Part shown: positions 19,173-28,597 of the stretch, one piece after another
How the letters are laid out: every line of letters starts with the position of its first letter
Position numbering within the stretch: position 1 is the stretch's first letter
Assembly (NCBI RefSeq): GCF_008692195.1
Contig: NZ_RXOM01000054.1
Location: forward strand, 146,024 to 210,023
DNA: 64,000 nucleotides
Direction of reading: 5' to 3'
DNA from: Salegentibacter sp. R32
GTDB lineage: Bacteria > Bacteroidota > Bacteroidia > Flavobacteriales > Flavobacteriaceae
Notes under the pieces: model-generated
Told to the model about the DNA's origin: nothing
Seen by the model: only the letters and a program-made list of their open reading frames with translations
Database searches by the model: none
Translations under genes and position numbers: made by a program

Positions 19173-19766
19173 CTAATTATTTCTTACTTCAGTAAGTCTT
19201 TTTACATATTTCCCTATTACATCAAATTCTAAATTTACTTTATCATTAACTTTTAGATTTTTAAAGGTAGTATGTTCTAAGGTGTAAGGAATTATGGCTA
19301 CACTAAATCTATCCATTTTACTGTTCACTACGGTTAAGCTAACTCCATTTACAGTAATAGAGCCTTTTTCAATAGTTACATTTTTAAGTGCAGCATCATA
19401 TTCAAAAGTAAAAAGATGACTTCCGTTTTGCGCTTCAATATTAATGCAAGTAGCGGTTTGATCTACGTGACCCTGAACTAGATGACCATCCAGTCTCTCT
19501 CCTAAAATCATTCCTCTTTCTAAATTAATGGCGTCATTTACTTTTAATTCACCTAAATTGGTTTTTTCAAGTGTTTCCTTAATAGCAGTGACGGTGAATG
19601 ATTTTTCTTGTAAATCTACTACCGTTAAGCAAACTCCATTGTGGGCAACACTCTGATCTATTTTTAATTCTGAAGAAAAATTTGCTTCTACTGTAATATG
19701 TAAGTTTTCATTTTCTTTTTTTAAATCGATTACTTTTCCTATTTCTTCTATAATTCCCGTAAACAT
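19173..19766 (-). CDS. ribE: Riboflavin synthase alpha subunit
   Basis: The protein (197 aa from ATG) starts MFTGIIEEIG and has two lumazine-binding repeats, each with the characteristic NGVCLTV / NGVSLTV stretch. It dismutates two 6,7-dimethyl-8-ribityllumazine molecules to riboflavin. An in-frame TTG three codons upstream (19775) is rejected because MFTGIIEE is the family N-terminus. It is divergent from pdxA. Confidence 0.95.
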   Translation of the reverse strand: MFTGIIEEIGKVIDLKKENENLHITVEANFSSELKIDQSVAHNGVCLTVVDLQEKSFTVTAIKETLEKTNLGELKVNDAINLERGMILGERLDGHLVQGHVDQTATCINIEAQNGSHLFTFEYDAALKNVTIEKGSITVNGVSLTVVNSKMDRFSVAIIPYTLEHTTFKNLKVNDKVNLEFDVIGKYVKRLTEVRNN

Positions 19767-19784
19767 AGTTGCCAATAATTTAAT

Positions 19785-19792
19785 TACCTTTG
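19785..19792 (+). promoter_or_regulatory. Bacteroidota -7 element for pdxA
   Basis: TACCTTTG matches TAnnTTTG and ends 25 nt before the pdxA ATG. The best upstream TTG is at an unusually short distance (13 nt). Confidence 0.5.
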
Positions 19793-19817
19793 TTCAGCAA
19801 AAATAGGCATTAATTGT

Positions 19818-20867
19818 ATGAAAAAAACAGAAAAAGTAAGAGTAGGAATAAGCGTTGGAGATTTAAATGGGATTGGTAGCGAAATTATTCTCAAAACTTT
19901 TGAAGATCCTAGAATGTTAGAATTCTGTACTCCTGTAGTTTTTGCTAATACAAAAATTTTATCGTTTTTTAAAAAACACTATAAACTACCTAACATTAAA
20001 TTTCAAGGTATTGATGATGCCTCTAAAGTGATTGACGGAAAGTTTAACGTGGTAAATGTTTGGAAAGAAAACCCCCGTATAAACTTTGGTAAAGAAGATA
20101 AAGATTTAGCAAAATATACTATTAAATCTTTAGCGATAGCAACCGAAGCTTTATTAGAAAAGAAAATAGATACTTTGGTAACCGCGCCCATTAATAAGAA
20201 TGTAGTACAATCTGAAGAATTCAAATTTCCGGGACATACCGATTATTTAGCTCAGCAAATGAAAGGCGATAGCCTTATGCTCATGCTTTGTAAAAATTTA
20301 AGGATAGGACTGCTTACCGATCATGTAGCGGTAAAAGAGGTAGCTGAAAAAATTACCCCGCAATTAATTCAGAAAAAAGTATCAATCATTCACGATACCT
20401 TAAAGAAAGATTTCCGCGTACAAAAACCAAAAATTGCCATTTTAGGAATTAATCCGCATAGCGGGGATCATGGAGTTATTGGCAAGGAAGATGAAGAAAT
20501 TTTAAAACCTACCATTCAAAAAATAAACGATAAAGGTACCTTAGTCTATGGTCCTTATTCGGCAGATAGTTTCTTCGGGACAAAAAATTATAAAAATTTC
20601 GATGCCATAATTGCGGCTTATCATGACCAAGGTTTAATACCCTTTAAAACTTTATCTTTTGGAAGAGGCGTAAACTTTACCGCAGGATTATCAGGAATAA
20701 GAACTTCTCCCGATCATGGAACCGCCTATGAAATTGCCGGAAAAGCAGAAGCAGATTTCACTTCTTTTAAAGAAGCCGTTTTTGCTTCTATAGAAATTTT
20801 CAAGTGCAGGCAAGAATATGCGCAGTTAACCAAAAACCCACTTCAAAAGCGGTCTAAAAAATTGTAA
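19818..20867 (+). CDS. pdxA: 4-hydroxythreonine-4-phosphate dehydrogenase
   Basis: The 349-aa protein shows the PdxA motifs: an early GISVGDLNGIG, APINKN, FPGHTDYLA, INPHSGD and AYHDQGLIPFK, which hold the metal-binding His and Asp residues. It oxidises 4-phosphohydroxy-threonine in DXP-dependent pyridoxal phosphate synthesis. It is first in a same-strand run with yceD, rpmF, fabH, accB and accC. A -7 box before yceD suggests a separate promoter there. Confidence 0.95.
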   Translation: MKKTEKVRVGISVGDLNGIGSEIILKTFEDPRMLEFCTPVVFANTKILSFFKKHYKLPNIKFQGIDDASKVIDGKFNVVNVWKENPRINFGKEDKDLAKYTIKSLAIATEALLEKKIDTLVTAPINKNVVQSEEFKFPGHTDYLAQQMKGDSLMLMLCKNLRIGLLTDHVAVKEVAEKITPQLIQKKVSIIHDTLKKDFRVQKPKIAILGINPHSGDHGVIGKEDEEILKPTIQKINDKGTLVYGPYSADSFFGTKNYKNFDAIIAAYHDQGLIPFKTLSFGRGVNFTAGLSGIRTSPDHGTAYEIAGKAEADFTSFKEAVFASIEIFKCRQEYAQLTKNPLQKRSKKL

Positions 20868-20908
20868 ACATTTTTTGTTAATAAATATAGCTAATTAATT
20901 ATATTTTA

Positions 20909-20916
20909 TATATTTG
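20909..20916 (+). promoter_or_regulatory. Bacteroidota -7 element for yceD-rpmF
   Basis: TATATTTG matches TAnnTTTG. It lies 10 nt before the first ATG (20927) and 22 nt before the second (20939), which favours the second as the translation start. Confidence 0.5.
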
Positions 20917-20938
20917 CACGCCCGAAATGGATGATGGA

Positions 20939-21481
20939 ATGAAGAAGCTAAAAGAGTATACAATCCAATTCGTTGGATTAAAGACGGGGATACATCATTA
21001 TGAATATCAGGTTAATGATGAGTTCTTTGAATTTTTTGAGTACGACGATTTTAATCGTGTAGAGGTAAAGGTAGATCTAGAATTAGAGAAAAAACCTAAT
21101 ATGTTAGATCTGCGTTTCGATATTAAAGGAAATGTCAACATCAATTGTGATGTCACTAATGAGCCTTTCAATCAACCTATTGAAAATTCATTGGAGTTGG
21201 TGGTAAAGTTTGGTGATGAATACAATGATGAAAACGAAGACCTTTTAATATTACCCCATGGAGAATATGAACTGGAAGTACAACAATATATATATGAAGC
21301 TATTGTGTTGGCAATTCCCTATAAAAGAGTTCATCCGGGAGTAGAAGACGGTACCTTAAAATCTGAAGTACTTGATAAACTAGAAGAACTTCAACCCAAA
21401 CAAAAAGAAACAAAAAAAGAGGAAGAAGAAATAGATCCTCGTTGGAATAAACTTAAAGAATTACTGAACGATAATAAATAA
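20939..21481 (+). CDS. YceD/DUF177 family protein, 23S rRNA accumulation factor
   Basis: This acidic protein (180 aa from the chosen ATG) has the DUF177 pattern, including a central [13 protein letters not shown] that replaces the usual Cys-containing core, and a charged C-terminal coiled stretch. YceD homologues are linked to large-subunit rRNA accumulation and are nearly always encoded just before rpmF, as here (11-nt gap). Starting at 20939 gives MKKLKEY; an ATG four codons upstream (20927) is possible but sits very close to the -7 box. Confidence 0.88.
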   Translation: MKKLKEYTIQFVGLKTGIHHYEYQVNDEFFEFFEYDDFNRVEVKVDLELEKKPNMLDLRFDIKGNVNINCDVTNEPFNQPIENSLELVVKFGDEYNDENEDLLILPHGEYELEVQQYIYEAIVLAIPYKRVHPGVEDGTLKSEVLDKLEELQPKQKETKKEEEEIDPRWNKLKELLNDNK

Positions 21482-21492
21482 TTAGTAGAGCA

Positions 21493-21690
21493 ATGGCACA
21501 TCCTAAGAGAAAAATATCTAAAACAAGAAGAGATAAGAGAAGAACGCATTATAAAGCTACAGCACCTCAAATTGCTAAAGATCCCACAACTGGGGAAGCT
21601 CACTTATACCATAGAGCTCACTGGCATGAAGGAAAACTTTACTACAGAGGTCAAGTTTTAATAGATAATACAGAAGAAGTAGAAGCTTAA
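21493..21690 (+). CDS. rpmF: 50S ribosomal protein L32
   Basis: The 65-aa basic protein begins [21 protein letters not shown], the L32 signature, and has the usual length. The zinc-binding Cys pairs of some L32 proteins are absent, so this is the Cys-free form. It is cotranscribed with yceD and followed by a strong terminator. Confidence 0.96.
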   Translation: MAHPKRKISKTRRDKRRTHYKATAPQIAKDPTTGEAHLYHRAHWHEGKLYYRGQVLIDNTEEVEA

Positions 21691-21711
21691 GAAAGCATTT
21701 GCTAATCACAT

Positions 21712-21753
21712 AAAAACCCCACACCGGTAATTCGGCTGTGGGTTTTGTTTTTT
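21712..21753 (+). terminator. Intrinsic terminator after rpmF
   Basis: AAAACCCCACACCG pairs with CGGCTGTGGGTTTT around a short loop, followed by a T-rich tail (GTTTTTTT). It separates yceD-rpmF from fabH-accB-accC. Confidence 0.8.
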
Positions 21754-21873
21754 TACAATAATTTTTGATAATTGTAGCCTTAAATCTACTAGGTATTCAA
21801 CCTATTTTTATCTATTCAGGTCAATTCTGATAAAAATTTATGATATATCGAACGTAATTTGTAGGTTTACATT

Positions 21874-21881
21874 TATTTTTG
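21874..21881 (+). promoter_or_regulatory. Bacteroidota -7 element for fabH-accB-accC
   Basis: TATTTTTG matches TAnnTTTG and ends 18 nt before the fabH ATG, downstream of the rpmF terminator. Confidence 0.5.
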
Positions 21882-21899
21882 TGATAGAAACCCTATTAT

Positions 21900-22904
21900 A
21901 TGAACAAAATTAGCGCAGCAATAACCGCTGTAGGATCTTATGTGCCAGACCATATCCTAACCAATAAGATGTTAGAAAAAATGGTAGAAACCAATGATGA
22001 ATGGATAACCTCCAGAACTGGGATTAAAGAAAGGCATATTTTAAAAGATCCTGAGAAAGGCTCTTCTTACTTAGGAATACAAGCTGCGAAAAACCTTATT
22101 GAAAAAAATAATATTGATCCCGCAGAAATCGATTTATTAATTTTTGCAACCGCAACTCCCGATATGCCGGTAGCCTCTACAGGAGCTTATACCGCTTCTC
22201 AAATTGGTGCCGTAAATGCTTTTTCTTACGATTTGCAAGCTGCTTGTTCCAGCTTTTTGTATGGAATGTCTACCGCAGCAAGTTATATTGAGTCGGGACG
22301 TTATAAAAAAGTACTGGTTATTGGGGCAGATAAAATGTCTTCAATTATAGATTATACAGACAGGGCAACCTGCATTATCTTTGGGGATGGTGCAGGTGCC
22401 GTTCTTTTTGAGCCTAATGAAGAAGGCTTCGGTTTACAAGATGAATTTTTAAGAAGCGACGGAATCGGTCGAAATTTCTTAAAAATTGATGCCGGAGGTT
22501 CCTTATTGCCGGCTTCAGAAGAAACAGTTGAAAAACGTCAACATTACGTTCATCAAGATGGGAAAACGGTATTTAAATTTGCTGTTTCCAATATGGCAGA
22601 AGTAAGTGCCAAAATTATGGAAAGAAATAATTTAACGGAAACCGATGTAGATTGGTTGGTAGCACATCAAGCCAATAAGCGTATCATTGATGCCACAGCA
22701 AAAAGAATGGGATTACCAGAGCATAAAGTGCTTATGAATATTCATCGATATGGTAATACTACTTCAGCTACCTTACCATTATTATTAAGTGATTACGAAG
22801 AAAAATTAAAAAAAGGAGATAATATAGTGTTCGCTTCTTTTGGAGGCGGGTTCACTTGGGGCTCTATCTATTTAAAATGGGCTTACAATACAAATAAGTC
22901 ATAA
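21900..22904 (+). CDS. fabH: 3-oxoacyl-ACP synthase III
   Basis: The 334-aa thiolase-fold enzyme has the FabH triad: Cys116 in QAACSSF, His256 in AHQANKRI and Asn286 in YGNTTSA. It condenses acetyl-CoA (or branched starters) with malonyl-ACP to begin fatty acid synthesis. It leads the fabH-accB-accC operon (18 nt to accB), which joins malonyl-CoA supply to the first condensation. Confidence 0.96.
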   Translation: MNKISAAITAVGSYVPDHILTNKMLEKMVETNDEWITSRTGIKERHILKDPEKGSSYLGIQAAKNLIEKNNIDPAEIDLLIFATATPDMPVASTGAYTASQIGAVNAFSYDLQAACSSFLYGMSTAASYIESGRYKKVLVIGADKMSSIIDYTDRATCIIFGDGAGAVLFEPNEEGFGLQDEFLRSDGIGRNFLKIDAGGSLLPASEETVEKRQHYVHQDGKTVFKFAVSNMAEVSAKIMERNNLTETDVDWLVAHQANKRIIDATAKRMGLPEHKVLMNIHRYGNTTSATLPLLLSDYEEKLKKGDNIVFASFGGGFTWGSIYLKWAYNTNKS

Positions 22905-22922
22905 AGATTTAAAACTCTCAGT

Positions 22923-23429
22923 ATGGAATTAAAGGAAATTCAGAATTTAATAAAGTTTGTAGCTAAATCTGGAGCTAGTGAAGTAAAACTAGAAATGGAA
23001 GATGTAAAAATCACCATTAGAACTTCCTCTTCAGAAGAAAAAGAAACTACCACCGTAGTTCAACAAGTACCAATGGGTAATATGCCACAGCAAATGCCCG
23101 TACAACAAATACCACAACAACAGCAAGCACCACAACAGGAGCAAACTTCTGCTGAGGATACTTCAGCTAAAAAAGAAGACGATTCTAAATATATCACAGT
23201 AAAATCACCTATCATAGGTACCTTTTACCGTAAACCATCTCCAGACAAACCTGTATTTGTTGAGGTAGGAGATTCTGTAAAAGAAGGAGATGTAGTCTGT
23301 GTGATTGAAGCGATGAAACTTTTCAACGAAATTGAAAGTGAAGTAAGCGGTAAAATCGTTAAAGTATTAGTAGACGACGCTTCACCGGTAGAATTTGATC
23401 AGCCACTATTCTTAATAGACCCATCATAA
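22923..23429 (+). CDS. accB: Biotin carboxyl carrier protein of acetyl-CoA carboxylase
   Basis: The 168-aa protein has an N-terminal region (1-40), a Gln/Pro-rich flexible linker (about 46-78) and a C-terminal biotinyl domain. The biotinylation site is Lys132 in EAMKLFNE. It carries carboxybiotin between AccC and the carboxyltransferase. It lies directly before accC, as usual. Confidence 0.96.
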   Translation: MELKEIQNLIKFVAKSGASEVKLEMEDVKITIRTSSSEEKETTTVVQQVPMGNMPQQMPVQQIPQQQQAPQQEQTSAEDTSAKKEDDSKYITVKSPIIGTFYRKPSPDKPVFVEVGDSVKEGDVVCVIEAMKLFNEIESEVSGKIVKVLVDDASPVEFDQPLFLIDPS

Positions 23430-23517
23430 GAAATTTTAAATCGTAAATTTTGAATGTTGCCCCGCTTCATTTGAAACAATTTAAAATTCAGATTTAAAAA
23501 ATTTAAAATTTCAAGAG

Positions 23518-24876
23518 ATGTTTAAAAAAATATTAATTGCCAATAGGGGAGAGATTGCCTTACGTGTAATTAGAACTTGTAAAGAAATGGGCATCAAAAC
23601 CGTTGCGGTGTACTCTAAAGCAGATGCAGAGAGTTTACACGTACGTTTTGCAGACGAAGCGGTTTGTATTGGCCCTGCTCCCAGTAACGAATCTTATTTA
23701 AAGATCCCTAATATCATATCGGCTGCAGAAATTACTAATGCAGACGCCATCCATCCCGGTTACGGATTCTTATCAGAAAACGCCAAATTTTCTAAAATCT
23801 GCGAAGAGCACGAAATCAAATTTATTGGTGCCAGTGCAGAAATGATTGAAAAAATGGGGGACAAAGCCACCGCAAAAGCTACGATGAAAGCAGCTGGCGT
23901 ACCTTGCGTTCCTGGTTCTGAAGGAATTATTGAAGACTACGATGAGTGCTTGAAGCTTGCCAAAGACATGGGCTTTCCTGTGATGTTAAAAGCAACTGCC
24001 GGAGGTGGCGGTAAAGGAATGCGTGCGGTTTGGAAAGAAGAAGACCTTGAAGCCGCTTGGAGTTCTGCTCGTCAGGAAGCTGGAGCTGCCTTCGGGAATG
24101 ATGGCATGTATATGGAAAAGCTTATTGAAGAGCCTCGCCATATCGAAATTCAAATTGTTGGAGATAGCCGAGGAAAAGCGTGTCACCTTTCTGAAAGGGA
24201 TTGCTCTGTACAACGTCGTCACCAAAAATTAACCGAAGAAACCCCTTCTCCTTTCATGACCGATGATCTTCGTAAAAAAATGGGAGAAGCGGCCGTAAAA
24301 GCTGCTGAATATATTAAATATGAGGGAGCCGGAACCGTAGAGTTTCTAGTAGATAAACATCGTAATTTCTACTTTATGGAGATGAATACCCGTATTCAAG
24401 TAGAACACCCTATTACCGAACAGGTAATCGATTACGATTTAATTAGAGAACAAATTTTAGTAGCGGCAGGAGTACCCATTTCAGGAAAAAATTACTTCCC
24501 AAAATTACACTCCATCGAATGTCGTATCAATGCAGAAGATCCTTATAATAACTTTAGACCATCCCCGGGAATGATTACCAATTTACACGCACCGGGCGGT
24601 CATGGAGTGAGAATTGATACCCACGTTTATAGTGGCTATGCAATCCCGCCTAACTACGATTCTATGATTGCTAAACTAATCACGACGGCACAAACCCGTG
24701 AGGAGGCCATTCATAAAATGAAGCGTGCTTTAGATGAATTTGTCATTGAAGGGATAAAAACCACCATTCCGTTTCACCGTCAATTAATGGAAGATCAACG
24801 CTATACTTCCGGTAATTATACCACTAAGTTGATGGAAGATTTTACAATGGATGAAAAGTACCAAGACGAAGAGTAA
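23518..24876 (+). CDS. accC: Acetyl-CoA carboxylase, biotin carboxylase subunit
   Basis: The 452-aa protein begins [16 protein letters not shown] and has the ATP-grasp glycine-rich loop GGGGKGMR, the EEPRHIEIQ stretch and the [11 protein letters not shown] and [10 protein letters not shown] active-site motifs. It carboxylates biotin on AccB with ATP and bicarbonate. An 88-bp AT-rich gap separates it from accB; a terminator follows 20 nt after the stop. Confidence 0.97.
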   Translation: MFKKILIANRGEIALRVIRTCKEMGIKTVAVYSKADAESLHVRFADEAVCIGPAPSNESYLKIPNIISAAEITNADAIHPGYGFLSENAKFSKICEEHEIKFIGASAEMIEKMGDKATAKATMKAAGVPCVPGSEGIIEDYDECLKLAKDMGFPVMLKATAGGGGKGMRAVWKEEDLEAAWSSARQEAGAAFGNDGMYMEKLIEEPRHIEIQIVGDSRGKACHLSERDCSVQRRHQKLTEETPSPFMTDDLRKKMGEAAVKAAEYIKYEGAGTVEFLVDKHRNFYFMEMNTRIQVEHPITEQVIDYDLIREQILVAAGVPISGKNYFPKLHSIECRINAEDPYNNFRPSPGMITNLHAPGGHGVRIDTHVYSGYAIPPNYDSMIAKLITTAQTREEAIHKMKRALDEFVIEGIKTTIPFHRQLMEDQRYTSGNYTTKLMEDFTMDEKYQDEE

Positions 24877-24896
24877 TTTCGTTTCAATATACAAGT

Positions 24897-24926
24897 AAAC
24901 CCTCGATTTTTATCGGGGGTTTTTTT
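24897..24926 (+). terminator. Intrinsic terminator after accC
   Basis: ACCCTCGAT pairs with ATCGGGGGT (one G-T pair) around a TTTT loop and is followed by seven T. It ends the fabH-accB-accC unit. Confidence 0.85.
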
Positions 24927-25010
24927 ATGGGCGTTTCACTCTTAGGTTAGATATCCGTTAATTTGCTAGCAGATATGCATGGTTTTTATCTTCGTAAGAA
25001 GTCTGGGGTT

Positions 25011-25030
25011 CCTTCCCTTTCAAGGGAAGG
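25011..25030. repeat. Perfect short palindrome (intergenic hairpin)
   Basis: CCTTCCCTT and AAGGGAAGG face each other across 2 nt. It lies in the 276-bp gap between accC and mtgA, whose remainder I cannot assign. Similar CCTTCCC palindromes are common between flavobacterial genes (general knowledge). Confidence 0.4.
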
Positions 25031-25152
25031 TGGCTTATGTAGCGATAGTGGAATAAGTCGGAAGGGTGTTTTCTCTTCTAACTATATTCATAAAACACTT
25101 TTATATCGAACTCACCTTAATTTAGTATTTTTAAAAAATCATATTGTTTTCA

Positions 25153-25848
25153 ATGAAAAAACTCTTCAGATTTATATTCAAAACCATCGGGTGGTTATTT
25201 GTCTTCTCTATTTTGTTAGTAGTGGTTTTTAAATGGGTGCCCATTCCTGTAACTCCACTTATGGTGATTCGTTATTTTGAAACTCCTTCAGAAAAAAGAG
25301 AACTATGGAAACACGATTGGGAATCTTTAGAAAATATTTCAACAAATCTTCAAAAAGCTGTGATTTGCAGTGAAGACCAAAACTTTGTAAAACACAATGG
25401 TTTTGATATAGAAGCCATAAAAAAAGCAATTGAAAACAATCAAAAAGGAAAACGCATTCGTGGGGCAAGCACCATAAGTCAACAAACCGCTAAAAACGTT
25501 TTTCTTTGGCCCAATAGAAGTTGGTTAAGAAAAGGACTGGAAACTTATTTTACCTTTCTTATTGAGCTTATTTGGAGCAAAGAACGCATTCTGGAAGTCT
25601 ATTTAAACAGTATAGAAATGGGTAATGGCGTGTATGGCGCTGAGGCCGCGTCAGTATATTGGTTTAAAAAACCGGCGAGCCAATTAACCGCTTATGAAGC
25701 TGCAGCAATTGCCGCTATTTTACCCAATCCGCAAAACTATCGAGCTAATCCTGCCAGTAATTATATTCAAGGAAGAAAATCGTGGATTGTTAGGCAAATG
25801 GGCTATTACGGTCCATTGAACCTTGCTACAGAAAAGAAAAAGAAATGA
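25153..25848 (+). CDS. mtgA: Monofunctional biosynthetic peptidoglycan transglycosylase
   Basis: The protein (231 aa from ATG) has one N-terminal membrane segment and a GT51 domain with the catalytic Glu in SEDQNFVKHNG and the GASTISQQTAKNVF, ELIWSKERILEVYLN and GNGVYGAEAAS motifs. It polymerises lipid II glycan strands and lacks a transpeptidase domain. The ATG at 25153 is preferred to the in-frame TTG at 25144. Its stop overlaps the next start (ATGA). Confidence 0.94.
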   Translation: MKKLFRFIFKTIGWLFVFSILLVVVFKWVPIPVTPLMVIRYFETPSEKRELWKHDWESLENISTNLQKAVICSEDQNFVKHNGFDIEAIKKAIENNQKGKRIRGASTISQQTAKNVFLWPNRSWLRKGLETYFTFLIELIWSKERILEVYLNSIEMGNGVYGAEAASVYWFKKPASQLTAYEAAAIAAILPNPQNYRANPASNYIQGRKSWIVRQMGYYGPLNLATEKKKK

Positions 25849-26294
25849 GCGAACGAGCAGCATTAATTCAGCAGTGCGATGAATATCTTCAGCATAGAAT
25901 TCAGCGTTTAAAAAAATCGATTCAAGCTATTGAAAGTGATTTGGAAGGAGAAACCAAAAGTAGTGCCGGCGATAAATATGAAACTTCCCGCGAAATGATG
26001 AATGCTGAAATTAATAAACTTCAGCAACAATTACAGGAGTTTAGAAAATTGGAAGAAGTGTTGGCTGTTGTAAGTCAACGAAAAGTTTCAGAGAATGTAG
26101 AATTGGGAAGCATCGTAAAAACAAATCTCGCTAACTATTTTTTAGCCATTCCGGTAGGAGAGTTAAAAGTACAAAACGAAAGTTATTACGGAATCGGAAT
26201 TAATTCGCCCATCGCGAAATTAATACTTGGAAAAAGAGAAGGTGATAAGGTGTTTTTTCAGCAAAAAGAAATAAAAATAGAATCAATTAAATGA
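25845..26294 (+). CDS. GreA/GreB C-terminal-domain-like protein
   Basis: The 149-aa protein has a charged N-terminal helical hairpin region (about 1-75) and a C-terminal beta domain ending in INSPIAKLILGKREGDKVFF, the GreA/Rnk-type RNA-polymerase-binding fold pattern. Such proteins are sometimes carried in databases as 3-oxoacyl-ACP synthase, which the sequence does not support. It overlaps mtgA by 4 nt and is cotranscribed. Whether it binds RNA polymerase is inference. Confidence 0.7.
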   Translation: MSERAALIQQCDEYLQHRIQRLKKSIQAIESDLEGETKSSAGDKYETSREMMNAEINKLQQQLQEFRKLEEVLAVVSQRKVSENVELGSIVKTNLANYFLAIPVGELKVQNESYYGIGINSPIAKLILGKREGDKVFFQQKEIKIESIK

Positions 26295-26621
26295 AAGGGT
26301 TAAGTATTGCTGAAGTTCTAATTTAAAAATCGTACCGCCCAATAATTCGTTTACTTGTTCAAGCTCTTCCCAACTAACGGCAAGGTCTATTTTCTCTGAC
26401 GGTGTTTTTAATAATAGATTTTTACAAGTTTTTGAGAAGTTACAGTTGCTGCAGTAAATTTCAGCTTCCACATTTAAAACGTTCTTCTGAAAAGATTTAA
26501 TTTCTTCTAGGGTTAAAAGAAAACCGGTGTTTCTAAAAACTACCTGAATTTTATCTCGTTTATCTTTCCAGTAAAAAGAGATTCCAAACCCGTTTCTGAA
26601 AATTATTTTAATATCCTCCAT
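26283..26621 (-). CDS. Conserved hypothetical protein with a CxxC-x5-C cluster
   Basis: This 112-aa protein (from the ATG at 26621) has the cluster CSNCNFSKTC at about 72-81, which could bind a metal or form disulfides, and a C-terminal helix-rich region. A TTG seven codons upstream coincides with a perfect TAnnTTTG box (26640-26647), so the ATG is preferred. Its 3' end overlaps the convergent GreA-like gene by 12 nt. I do not recognise the family. Confidence 0.7.
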   Translation of the reverse strand: MEDIKIIFRNGFGISFYWKDKRDKIQVVFRNTGFLLTLEEIKSFQKNVLNVEAEIYCSNCNFSKTCKNLLLKTPSEKIDLAVSWEELEQVNELLGGTIFKLELQQYLTLSFN

Positions 26622-26639
26622 GAAATAAACTTTGTTACC

Positions 26640-26647
26640 CAAAGATA
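26640..26647 (-). promoter_or_regulatory. Bacteroidota -7 element
   Basis: The minus strand reads TATCTTTG, 18 nt before the ATG of the small CxxC protein gene. It overlaps the rejected TTG start. Confidence 0.5.
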
Positions 26648-26684
26648 TTAATTATTTAGAATTATTCTAAACTAAAATTCAAAT

Positions 26685-26855
26685 TTATTCTTTTCGGGAA
26701 TTTTTTGTTCCTACATACTTTCCTAAGAAATAAATTACTAATAAAGGAATCAATATAAACTCACTTGAATTACCGAGTAAATTCATTTCATTTGCAATAA
26801 TGGTAATAGTAGCTAAAGCTAAAATTACTAATATATCCACTAATTGAGTTTTCAT
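26685..26855 (-). CDS. Short two-helix membrane protein, 56 aa
   Basis: An ATG ORF of 56 codons lies 35 nt after the recJ stop on the same strand. The product has two hydrophobic stretches (about residues 5-21 and 33-46) separated by a polar turn, and ends in a basic tail (GTKNSRKE). It fills an otherwise empty interval and has a clean start and stop, which supports a real gene. It may be cotranscribed with recJ. Function unknown. Confidence 0.55.
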   Translation of the reverse strand: MKTQLVDILVILALATITIIANEMNLLGNSSEFILIPLLVIYFLGKYVGTKNSRKE

Positions 26856-26890
26856 AAAATCGAGTTTTGTAAAAAGAAATGTAATAAAAA

Positions 26891-28582
26891 TTACCGAATA
26901 TCCCTAAGCTTCAACTGAAGTGAAACATTTCCGTTCCATTCATTTTCATCGATGGAATAAACGGCATCAAATGGTTTTTTATGTTGAATAATGTGGAACT
27001 TCTCTCCTAAATTAAATCCAATTGCACCTATAAAATTAGGCTCCGGCAATTGCTGAACGCTACATTTTAAATGATCTCCGGTTTGCCCGACAGGTTTTCC
27101 ATAACCCGTATCGGTTAAGTTTTTGGTCAAGAAAACTGGCGTCATATTTCCCGGTCCAAAAGGGGCGAACTGTTTAAGGATTCGGTAAAACTTGGGTGTA
27201 ATTTCATTTAAATTCAACTCTAAATCAGCATTGATTTCTGGAGTTAATAAATGTTCATCGATACTTTGGCTCACCACTTCTTCAAACTTATGTTTAAAAG
27301 CTTCATAACAGCTTTCATCTAAAGTTAAACCAGCGGCGTATTTATGTCCGCCAAACTGTTCAATATGCTCCGTACAAGCTTCCAACGCATTATAAACATC
27401 AAAACCTTTTACCGAACGCGCTGAAGCAGCTAGCTTATCTCCACTTTTGGTAAATACCAAGGTTGGTCGGTAATAGGTTTCGGTAAGTCGGGAGGCTACA
27501 ATCCCAATCACGCCTTTATGCCAATGCTCGCCGTAAACGACAGTGGTGAAACGCTCTTGCTCTTTTAGTTCTTCAATTAATTGTAAGGCTTCTTCCGTGA
27601 TGGTTTTATCCGCATCTTTTCGTTCGGCATTATAAGCTTCAATTTCAGTAGCATATTTTTCAGCGGTTTTTTCATCTTCTTCTACTAATAATTGTACGGC
27701 GTGTAAACCGTGTTTCATTCTTCCGGCCGCGTTGATTCGTGGAGCGATGATAAAAACCACATCGGTAATGGTGAGCGTTTCTTTTTTTACTTGATTCAAA
27801 ATGGCTTTAAAACCGTTTCGAGGCAAAGTATTAATCACGTGTAATCCGTGATAGGCCAAGACTCGATTTTCTCCCGTAATAGGCACAATGTCGGCACCAA
27901 TCGCCGTCGCTACCAAATCGAGATAAGGTATCAAGGTTTTTACCGGGTTTCCCAACTTTTCTTCTAGTGCCTGAATAAGCTTAAAACCTACTCCGCAACC
28001 GCATAGTTCTTTATAAGGATATTCACAATCTTCCCGTTTGGGGTCTAACACCGCGACAGCGTTTGGAATTTCACTCCCCGGACGGTGGTGATCGCAAATA
28101 ATAAAATCGACTCCTTTTTCTTTGGCATAAGCAACTTTATCGATGGCTTTAATTCCGCAGTCTAAGGCAATAATTAGTGTGATGTCATTATCGGCGGCAT
28201 AATCGATCCCTTGATAAGAAACCCCGTAACCTTCTGCATAACGATCGGGAATATAGGTGGTAATTTGTGGACTCCGGGATTTTAAATACGAACTCATCAA
28301 AGCAACGCTCGTGGTTCCATCGACATCGTAATCACCATAAACCAAAATGTTTTCTCCTTGGGCTAAAGCTTGTTCGATTCTTGTCACCGCCTTATCCATA
28401 TCTTTCATCAAAAAAGGATCGTGCAAGTCTGCTAAACTGGGGCGAAAAAACTTTTTAGCTTCTTCAAAAGTTTCTATTCCCCGCTGAACCAATAAACTGG
28501 CAATCGCTTTTTCTACGCCTAAAGCTTGTTGTAGTTGTTGTACTTTTTCAGGATTTGGTAAAGGTTTTAAGGTCCAGCGCAT
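26891..28582 (-). CDS. recJ: Single-stranded-DNA-specific exonuclease RecJ
   Basis: The 563-aa DHH-family nuclease has the metal-binding DYDVDGTTS (motif I), ALDCGIK, CDHHRPG (motif III) and GVGFKLIQ in the DHH domain. The DHHA1 domain carries ASARSVKGFDV and GGHKYAAG, and an OB-fold C-terminus follows. RecJ degrades ssDNA 5' to 3' in recombination and repair. A full -33/-7 promoter lies directly upstream. Confidence 0.96.
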   Translation of the reverse strand: MRWTLKPLPNPEKVQQLQQALGVEKAIASLLVQRGIETFEEAKKFFRPSLADLHDPFLMKDMDKAVTRIEQALAQGENILVYGDYDVDGTTSVALMSSYLKSRSPQITTYIPDRYAEGYGVSYQGIDYAADNDITLIIALDCGIKAIDKVAYAKEKGVDFIICDHHRPGSEIPNAVAVLDPKREDCEYPYKELCGCGVGFKLIQALEEKLGNPVKTLIPYLDLVATAIGADIVPITGENRVLAYHGLHVINTLPRNGFKAILNQVKKETLTITDVVFIIAPRINAAGRMKHGLHAVQLLVEEDEKTAEKYATEIEAYNAERKDADKTITEEALQLIEELKEQERFTTVVYGEHWHKGVIGIVASRLTETYYRPTLVFTKSGDKLAASARSVKGFDVYNALEACTEHIEQFGGHKYAAGLTLDESCYEAFKHKFEEVVSQSIDEHLLTPEINADLELNLNEITPKFYRILKQFAPFGPGNMTPVFLTKNLTDTGYGKPVGQTGDHLKCSVQQLPEPNFIGAIGFNLGEKFHIIQHKKPFDAVYSIDENEWNGNVSLQLKLRDIR

Positions 28583-28597
28583 GGTTTTGTTTTTCTA

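Noticed and set aside
24963..25232. 89-codon ORF before mtgA
   Set aside because: It spans a palindromic repeat, overlaps mtgA in another frame and shows no protein-like pattern.
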